This document shows positions 7,985-12,210 of a stretch of 12,210 bases of DNA, one piece after another. Origin of the DNA: Tyzzerella sp. (GTDB taxonomy: Bacteria > Bacillota > Clostridia > Lachnospirales > Anaerotignaceae). The notes beneath the pieces are model-generated. The model had not been told where the DNA came from and searched no databases. It saw nothing but the letters and a program-made list of their open reading frames with translations. Positions within the stretch are counted from its first letter, which is position 1; every line of letters begins with the position of its first letter. The stretch spans positions 1 to 12,210 of the forward strand of contig DXZA01000012.1 of assembly GCA_019415525.1 (NCBI GenBank), in the 5' to 3' direction. Position numbers and translations under genes: made by a program.

Positions 7985-8797
7985 TCAGTCAAGTTCATCA
8001 TCTAAATCATCATCTAAATTATTTGATACATTAGATGTTACAGCTACTGTTTTTGGCATATTAAATTTAGGATTTAATTGTACATATGTAATTGCCATTA
8101 CTGCACCAAGTATACCAAATGCAACAAGATTAAAGTCTGTAAATGCTGCTACAACAAATCCAAGGAAGAAAAATGGCATTAAATATTTTGCACCCATCAT
8201 ATTAAGTACCATAGCATAACCAACAACAACTATTATTCCACTTGCAATTTGAAGACCTGATGTTACAAATTCTGGAATCATTCCAAGCATATTTGAAACA
8301 CCTTCTGGACTTACAAATATAGAAATTATTAAAGCTGGAATAGCTACACGAAGTGCTTGAACAACAAGAGCTGCTATATGACAAAAATCTATCATTTTAA
8401 AATTAGCATCTTCTGCATATTTATCTGCTGCGTGCTGAAAAACAACTGTTATTGTTCTTGCTATAACTGTTAAAACTTGACCTGCTGCCGCAAGAGGAAG
8501 AGCAACTGCAATACCTGCTCCTATTTCTTGATTTCCTACTATTACAAGTATTGTTGATATAACACTAGCAAGTGCAGAGTCTGGTGATTGTGCTGCACCT
8601 ATATTCATCCAACCAAGTGCTATAAGTTCAAGTGTTCCTCCAAGTATAATTCCTGTTTTTATATCTCCAAGTATTAAACCTATAAGAGTACATGCTATCA
8701 ATGGTCTATGTGTTTGAAATGAGTCAAGAACACTTCCCATACCTATAATTCCAGATACTATAAATATCAATATAATTTGTAATGTATTTATTTCCAT
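7985..8797 (-). CDS. sorA: PTS mannose/sorbose family EIIC component
   Basis: Polytopic membrane subunit of the PTS permease, 270 residues, with roughly eight hydrophobic segments. Family features include DSFQTHRPLIACTLIGLILG near 25-44, a glutamate-containing loop GGTLELIALGWMNIGAAQSP near 53-72, and GAGIAVALPLAAAGQ near 92-106. The last residues are an unusually acidic tail, LDDDLDDELD, absent from many homologues. A GGAGTG site precedes the start. The gene is flanked by EIIB (26 bases upstream) and EIID. It provides the sugar-binding transport path, and the phosphate comes from EIIB. Confidence 0.92.
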   Translation of the reverse strand: MEINTLQIILIFIVSGIIGMGSVLDSFQTHRPLIACTLIGLILGDIKTGIILGGTLELIALGWMNIGAAQSPDSALASVISTILVIVGNQEIGAGIAVALPLAAAGQVLTVIARTITVVFQHAADKYAEDANFKMIDFCHIAALVVQALRVAIPALIISIFVSPEGVSNMLGMIPEFVTSGLQIASGIIVVVGYAMVLNMMGAKYLMPFFFLGFVVAAFTDFNLVAFGILGAVMAITYVQLNPKFNMPKTVAVTSNVSNNLDDDLDDELD

Positions 8798-8823
8798 AAT
8801 ATTTACACTCCTTTTTATCTAAA

Positions 8824-9297
8824 TTATATTTTTGACATTAAATCTATTTTTGCATCTGTGGCAACTGGTCTTATTTCAAGTTCAACTCCCATTTCATGCA
8901 TTTTTCTAAAAGCGTCTTTATCTGATTCATCAACCGATACTGCTTTTGTAATTTGTGTTTTTCCAGTTTTAAATGCCATTCCACCTATATTTACGCTTCT
9001 AATAGGAACACCACCTTCAATCATTCTAAGTACATCTTGAGGACACACAAAAAGGAAAAATACTGTATCATTTTCATATTTAGGATTATTATAAACACGT
9101 ATAGCTTTTGCAATATCAACCACACTTACTTTTATACCCGGAGGACCAACTTGAAGAAGTAATGTTTTTCTTATGTCATCATTAGCTACTTCATCACTAC
9201 ATATTATAATTCTCTCTGCATTAGCTTCTTTCGCCCATACAGTAGCAACCTGTCCATGAATTAATCTGTCATCTATTCTACATAAATTAATTTTCAT
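8824..9297 (-). CDS. sorB: PTS mannose/sorbose family EIIB component
   Basis: Cytoplasmic phosphotransfer subunit, 157 residues, close to the usual 155-165. The phosphorylated residue is H14 within RIDDRLIHGQV (7-17), the fixed signature of mannose-family EIIB. Other conserved stretches are NIGGMAFKTGKTQ near 123-135 and the VSVDESD region just after. EIIB takes phosphate from EIIA and passes it to the incoming sugar on EIIC/EIID. Its ATG overlaps the EIIA stop by one base (TAATG at 9295-9299), so the two are translationally coupled and probably made in equal amounts. Confidence 0.93.
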   Translation of the reverse strand: MKINLCRIDDRLIHGQVATVWAKEANAERIIICSDEVANDDIRKTLLLQVGPPGIKVSVVDIAKAIRVYNNPKYENDTVFFLFVCPQDVLRMIEGGVPIRSVNIGGMAFKTGKTQITKAVSVDESDKDAFRKMHEMGVELEIRPVATDAKIDLMSKI

Positions 9298-9722
9298 TAT
9301 AATTCCTCCTCATCATCATTTTTGATTTCTTTTAACATTTTTTTAAAGGAACGAATATATTCTTCTTTATTTAAGTTATCAAATAAATTTTCAAAAATCT
9401 CTATGCCTGATTCTCTTTGAGCTAAAATATCAAGAAACATAGGAACACTTAATCCTGTTAAAATTTCAATATTGCTATTTTTCATTGCAATTTCAAATGC
9501 TGCATTATAAGGACTACCTCCAAATAAATCTACAATTATTAAAATATTTTCATCTTTATTAAAATTATTTATAAGTTCATTAAATTTAGTTTTAAGTGTT
9601 TCTGTATTTTCCCCTGGAACAAATGTAATAATTGAACATTTTTTTAACTTTCCAAAAATCATTTCTGCAGTATTTTTCATTTCTACTGAAAGATTTCCAT
9701 GTGCAGCTAATATAATTTCCAT
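9297..9722 (-). CDS. sorF: PTS mannose/sorbose family EIIA component
   Basis: First phosphate acceptor of the permease. It receives phosphate from HPr on H8 (MEIILAAHG) and hands it to EIIB H14. The 141-residue protein also has LIIVDLFGGSPYNAA near 77-91, the mannose-EIIA signature. I place the start at 9722, not at the in-frame ATG at 9740: the sequence AGAGAGG lies seven bases before 9722, whereas the longer form would add only MKERYN, encoded by the ribosome site itself. It is the first gene of the operon, separated by about 75 bases of leader from the predicted transcription start. A separate EIIA, rather than an EIIAB fusion, matches the sor arrangement. Confidence 0.92.
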   Translation of the reverse strand: MEIILAAHGNLSVEMKNTAEMIFGKLKKCSIITFVPGENTETLKTKFNELINNFNKDENILIIVDLFGGSPYNAAFEIAMKNSNIEILTGLSVPMFLDILAQRESGIEIFENLFDNLNKEEYIRSFKKMLKEIKNDDEEEL

Positions 9723-9750
9723 ATTATACCTCTCTTTCATAATAAATATA

Positions 9751-9826
9751 AAATTTTATTTTGTGTCGACTCAAAATAAGAATTTTTATTTCGTTATGAA
9801 TGTATTATATCAACAAAATAAAATTT
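9751..9826 (-). promoter_or_regulatory. Operator candidates of the sor operon
   Basis: A 24-bp near-perfect palindrome at 9756-9779 is built from TTATTTTG and CAAAATAA around the centre GTCGAC, with one mismatched pair. It lies about 18-41 bases after the predicted transcription start. In addition AAATTTTATTTTG (9751-9763) has an exact inverted copy at 9814-9826, inside the -35/-10 spacer. Two sites, one in the promoter and one downstream, would suit a multimeric RpiR protein bridging them, repressing the operon until a sugar phosphate binds. That the RpiR gene product is the ligand is inference. Confidence 0.55.
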
Positions 9827-9832
9827 CGTCAA
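9804..9832 (-). promoter_or_regulatory. Main promoter of the sor operon
   Basis: On the minus strand TTGACG (9827-9832) and TATAAT (9804-9809) are separated by exactly 17 bases, close to the vegetative sigma consensus. Predicted start is near 9797, leaving a leader of about 75 bases to the EIIA ATG. No other promoter of this quality is visible inside the operon. A good core promoter with a palindrome downstream argues for repression rather than activation. I see no obvious cre box. Confidence 0.75.
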
Positions 9833-9838
9833 TTATAA

Positions 9839-10395
9839 TTATACAAAATAATACTTTTTAACATATAAAATTTGATAGTATTTTTTGTACAATTTTACTA
9901 TTTCTATCATAACTTCTGTAATAATATCAGATAAAATTTCTGAGTGTTATTTTTGATAAATATATATTGAATAAAAATGAATTACTTCTTCTGTAAAGTC
10001 ACTTTTTTTACAAAGTTTTTATTATTAAAACTGAATCTCTTTTATATACAGTTTCTTTTTTAAACAATACTGTATATCTTTGTTTTTTATATTCTTCATT
10101 CATATATCTTAAACCCTCACTGAGTCGGCATAAACGTCAGCATAAAACCTTTTGTTTTTAAGTAAATATTAATTTATTAAATTAGACAACTCTGACACAA
10201 ACTTTAATTGTATTTTACGAGCATTAAGAAAAAATCCCCATACTGCGGGCGATTTGTAGAAACTTTCATTTTCATCACAAATTCCTCCTATCAAAACCAT
10301 ATCCTTGCTTCGAAACTCAATTTGAAATTCTGCTTATTTTCATCTTACTTTTTTAATAAAACTTACTTTTCCAAGTTCCTAGATATCTGCCCAAA
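9839..10395 (-). pseudogene. Decayed gene upstream of the sor promoter
   Basis: I do not recognise this gene. One minus-strand frame, with no frameshift needed, gives protein-like stretches between stops over about 185 codons: ELGKVSFIKKVR, AEFQIEFRSKDMVLIGG, ICDENESFYKSPAVWGFF, LNARKIQLKFVSELSN, YLLKNKRFYADVYADSVRV, and, after a messier part near 10005-10110, SDFTEEVIHFYSIYIYQK and HSEILSDIITEVMIEIVKLY. About nine stops interrupt it, so it is dead under the standard code. The final stop (9839-9841) lies seven bases before the sor -35 box. The middle section (10005-10110) is the least convincing, and two separate remnants are possible. The 5' end is uncertain. Codon content differs from the sor genes in having more G+C in the 10200-10270 part. 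Confidence 0.45.
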
Positions 10396-10396
10396 T

Positions 10397-10419
10397 TCGA
10401 CTTTATTATAAATTGTCGA
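10397..10419 (-). promoter_or_regulatory. Inverted repeat centred on a -10 box
   Basis: TCGAC (10397-10401) and GTCGA (10415-10419) flank, symmetrically, a minus-strand TATAAT (10405-10410). A repressor binding these arms would cover the -10 of a promoter for the decayed gene just downstream. No convincing -35 is visible, so the promoter itself is weak or decayed. Confidence 0.3.
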
Positions 10420-10472
10420 TTAATAAACACCACATTACCACAAAAACTTTACATAATAGCAAATATAGGCAT

Positions 10473-10497
10473 AAAAAAGGCGAACACTTCGGTTCGC
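10473..10497 (-). terminator. Rho-independent terminator, minus strand
   Basis: GCGAAC (10480-10485) pairs with GTTCGC (10492-10497) across a six-base loop. In minus-strand RNA the hairpin is followed by C and then T6 (10473-10478). It would end a short transcript starting near 10600, where a small decayed unit is seen, and separates that unit from the decayed gene at 9839-10395. Confidence 0.7.
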
Positions 10498-10498
10498 A

Positions 10499-10631
10499 TA
10501 ATTTTATTATTATATTCTGTTTTTGAACTATTTTTATTTTTTCAATTCGCTTTAAACAGACTTTATCATTTATGCATAATTATCCCACCTTCTTCACAAA
10601 TCTTATGAACTATGATAAAAGGAAGTGTCAA
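10499..10631 (-). pseudogene. Decayed short transcription unit
   Basis: A consensus TTGACA (10626-10631, minus strand) is followed at poor spacing by AT-rich sequence. Then come AAGGTGGG (10584-10591) and, six bases on, ATG (10575-10577). The ATG frame closes after three codons (MHK). One missing base after codon three would open a frame reading DKVCLKRIEKIKIVQKQN into the terminator at 10473-10497. A good ribosome site and terminator bracket a broken 30-residue frame, so this looks like a dead small gene. A non-coding RNA is the alternative. Product unknown. Confidence 0.3.
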
Positions 10632-10755
10632 GATATAATTGCTTTATATCAAAAAATATGATGTAATAAGACTGAAATAATGGCTGTTTTAAGGCTGTGG
10701 TTACCCTTGTGTAAGAACGCAAGCAGTTCTAACTTCAAAATAAAGGGGATATTTT

Positions 10756-10999
10756 ATAGATATTTTCAATTATTTTATTTCTAACCACAATGAAAACACA
10801 CCTAAGTTTTCAGAAATTTTTAATTCAATTAATAAACCAAAACTTACTCTCAATGATAAAAGTTATGTTATTGAACATTATCTTTCAATGTTTTTTCCCT
10901 TGCTAAAGCAAATGGATTTTACATATTTACAAGAAAAAATCTGTTGAGAAATTCAATGACTCATCAGAAAAATTTAGGCTGTTTTTGAAAAATTTATAA
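10756..10999 (+). pseudogene. Small ORF with mutated start and frameshift
   Basis: AAAGGGG at 10742-10748 is placed seven bases before ATA (10756-10758), exactly where ATG would be expected. The frame then reads 63 residues beginning (M)DIFNYFISNHNENTPKFSEI and including KPKLTLNDKSYVIEH and SMFFPLLKQMDFTYLQEK, to a TGA at 10945-10947. Removing one base from the A6 run at 10934-10939 joins it to SVEKFNDSSEKFRLFLKNL and a TAA at 10997-10999, for a total of about 80 residues. A TTGCTT/TGTAAT pair spaced 17 bases (about 10639-10667) could have been its promoter, with a GATATAA/TTATATC hairpin (10632-10650) overlapping it. I do not recognise the family; the N-terminus of a transposase or a small accessory protein are both possible. 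It is the only plus-strand gene remnant. Confidence 0.5.
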
Positions 11000-11015
11000 T
11001 ATTTTTATATTAAAT

Positions 11016-11041
11016 AAGGCGAACCTTTTTAGGCTCGCCTT
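11016..11041 (-). terminator. Hairpin between convergent gene remnants
   Basis: Arms 11016-11026 and 11031-11041 pair over eleven positions with a four-base loop. The single irregular pair is G-U in minus-strand RNA but A-C in plus-strand RNA, favouring the minus strand. The T-tail is broken (TTATTTAATAT). It lies ten bases past the stop of the zinc-ribbon gene remnant and 16 bases past the plus-strand small ORF, so it may once have served both. Confidence 0.6.
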
Positions 11042-11050
11042 GTAAATTAT

Positions 11051-12170
11051 CTAATTTTCAATTATCTCTTTCAATAAATATATCCTTTTTTCTATTGAAT
11101 CACATAAATTTTTCATACGTTCATTACCAATATATGGTGACTCTAAAAGAATTTTACTTATTTCTTCTCTTATATCTTCTAATGATTATATATAAGTACA
11201 AGAAAAATCTTTAACAAGTTTTATCTGCTCACTATAAAATTTCTTAAAATGTTTTATACTGAATCATTGCTTCCAAATTCATATTCATCTGTTAAGAAAA
11301 TATATGGACAAATTCCTGTTTTATCAAATAAACCTGCTCCACCATCATATATTCCAAGACTTACATTAACTAAATTAACCTGTAATTTATTTTCAATTTC
11401 ACATTTTGTCATTCCCAAATATTCAACCATAGGTTTATATGATATCGTTTTCTCTTTATATTGGCTATTAGCTTCTTCTTTAATATTATTATCTTCTTCA
11501 TAATTACTATCATAAACTCGATTTACATTTTCAAAAAGATTATTATTAATCATACATATACCTGATAAAATTAAAACAATACATATAATTAGGTTAATAA
11601 CAAAAAATATTATAGGTGCTAAAAATGACGGTTTTGCTAGGTGAATTTTTTCTTTATTATTCATAACATCTTTGAGATGATAATAATACTCAATATTATA
11701 CTGCTTACCACATCTTATACATAATATTATGTTTAAAATACTCAGCAGACCAATTACACCTAACAATAAAAACATAAACATAAAAGTGCTCATTTTCTTT
11801 TAAAATAAAGGATATAGTTATAACCATAAAAATACATACAATAACCATAGCAATATATAAAGGTAAATACATTTTTCCATATAAAATCAGTATAGGACCA
11901 AATAAAAATGCTGCCCAGTTAAATTTTGTATCATATCCTTGTTCTATTTTTGCAAATTCATTATCATAGTATTTATTATTTATTCTTATAGATATATTTT
12001 TAAAATCTGATATTTCTGATAATATATCACTTATAGCATCATCAACTTTTTGTTTAGGTACTTGTATATCTTCCGTTTTTAAGTTATTAGTATTATATAA
12101 ATTTTTTTCCACAATTACGGCAAAACTTTTCCTGTTCACCTATTTTATTACCACAATTTCTACAAAACAT
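11051..12170 (-). pseudogene. Zinc-ribbon membrane protein (DUF2628-like), broken
   Basis: Joining frames gives one protein of about 370 residues. It starts MFCRNCGNKIGEQEKFCRNC, a zinc ribbon with two CxxC pairs. An A7 tract (12102-12108) then shifts the frame. The next part (to about 11800) holds a linker and FNWAAFLFGPILILYGKMY, typical of DUF2628-type membrane proteins, with a first membrane segment. A second shift near 11794-11805 leads into two more membrane segments (MFLLLGVIGLLSILNIILCI and IIFFVINLIICIVLILSGI) and a soluble tail with LGMTKCEIENKLQVNL and YDGGAGLFDKTGICPYIF. A third shift at 11254-11258 leads to KHFKKFYSEQIKLVKDF, interrupted by TAA at 11186-11188, and finishes as IREEISKILLESPYIG...EIIEN. 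Four lesions indicate a pseudogene. Function of the family is unknown; a membrane stress or envelope role is only a guess. Whether the part after 11254 belongs to the same gene is less certain. Confidence 0.72.
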
Positions 12171-12210
12171 AAAACTACTTCATTCTATAAGAATATGTAT
12201 GTATTAATTC

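Noticed and set aside
9723..9740. Upstream ATG giving an EIIA protein six residues longer
   Set aside because: Those codons contain the AGAGAGG ribosome site for the ATG at 9720-9722, and the shorter protein starts like other EIIA proteins.
10008..10103. A 31-residue minus-strand ORF (MNEEYKKQRYTVLF...) behind GAGGG
   Set aside because: It overlaps the decayed frame, has a distant ribosome site and no neighbour supporting a function. It could be a remnant, but I cannot support it as a gene.
10204..10275. A 23-codon minus-strand ORF with a perfect AGGAGG site eight bases before its ATG
   Set aside because: The AGGAGG is better explained as codons of the decayed frame at 9839-10395, which reads VLIGGICDENE through it. 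The short ORF ends without protein-like continuation.
9723..11050. CRISPR array, tRNA or intact transposase in the long gene-poor region
   Set aside because: No evenly spaced repeats, no cloverleaf and no transposase motif could be found on reading both strands.

Overview
The window is AT-rich DNA, most likely from a low-GC Firmicute of the Clostridia type. The reasons are strong purine-rich ribosome binding sites before nearly every gene, T-tailed hairpin terminators, and protein families typical of anaerobic gut Firmicutes. I cannot name a genus. Every intact gene is on the minus strand.

Right to left (the direction of transcription), the centre of the window is one eight-gene operon at 3052-9722. 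It encodes a four-part mannose-family PTS permease (EIIA, EIIB, EIIC, EIID), an L-sorbose-1-phosphate reductase (SorE type), an RpiR-family regulator, a sorbitol-6-phosphate 2-dehydrogenase (SorD type) and a Gfo/Idh/MocA-family oxidoreductase. The SorD and SorE proteins closely resemble the Klebsiella L-sorbose enzymes as I recall them. The likely pathway is: L-sorbose outside is phosphorylated on import to L-sorbose-1-phosphate, SorE reduces this to sorbitol-6-phosphate, and SorD oxidises that to fructose-6-phosphate for glycolysis. Compared with classical sor operons the regulator has been exchanged (RpiR/SIS instead of SorC) and an extra oxidoreductase added. A near-consensus promoter (9804-9832) and a 24-bp near-palindrome just downstream of it (9756-9779) lie before the first gene.

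Left of the operon, beyond a short stretch carrying repeats and a clear terminator (2735-2766), lies a two-gene ABC exporter (711-2356). Its ATPase has an E-loop like that of lantibiotic/bacitracin-type immunity transporters. Its base composition is richer in G+C than the sor operon, suggesting separate acquisition. It has its own promoter with a palindromic operator candidate, but no linked regulator.

The two ends of the window are gene graveyards. Positions about 46-507 hold a decayed minus-strand gene of unknown family. Positions 9839-12170 hold a long decayed frame directly upstream of the sor promoter, a tiny decayed unit with its own terminator, a small plus-strand ORF with a mutated start and a frameshift, and a zinc-ribbon membrane protein gene broken by three frameshifts and one stop. 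I see no tRNA, rRNA, CRISPR array or intact transposase.
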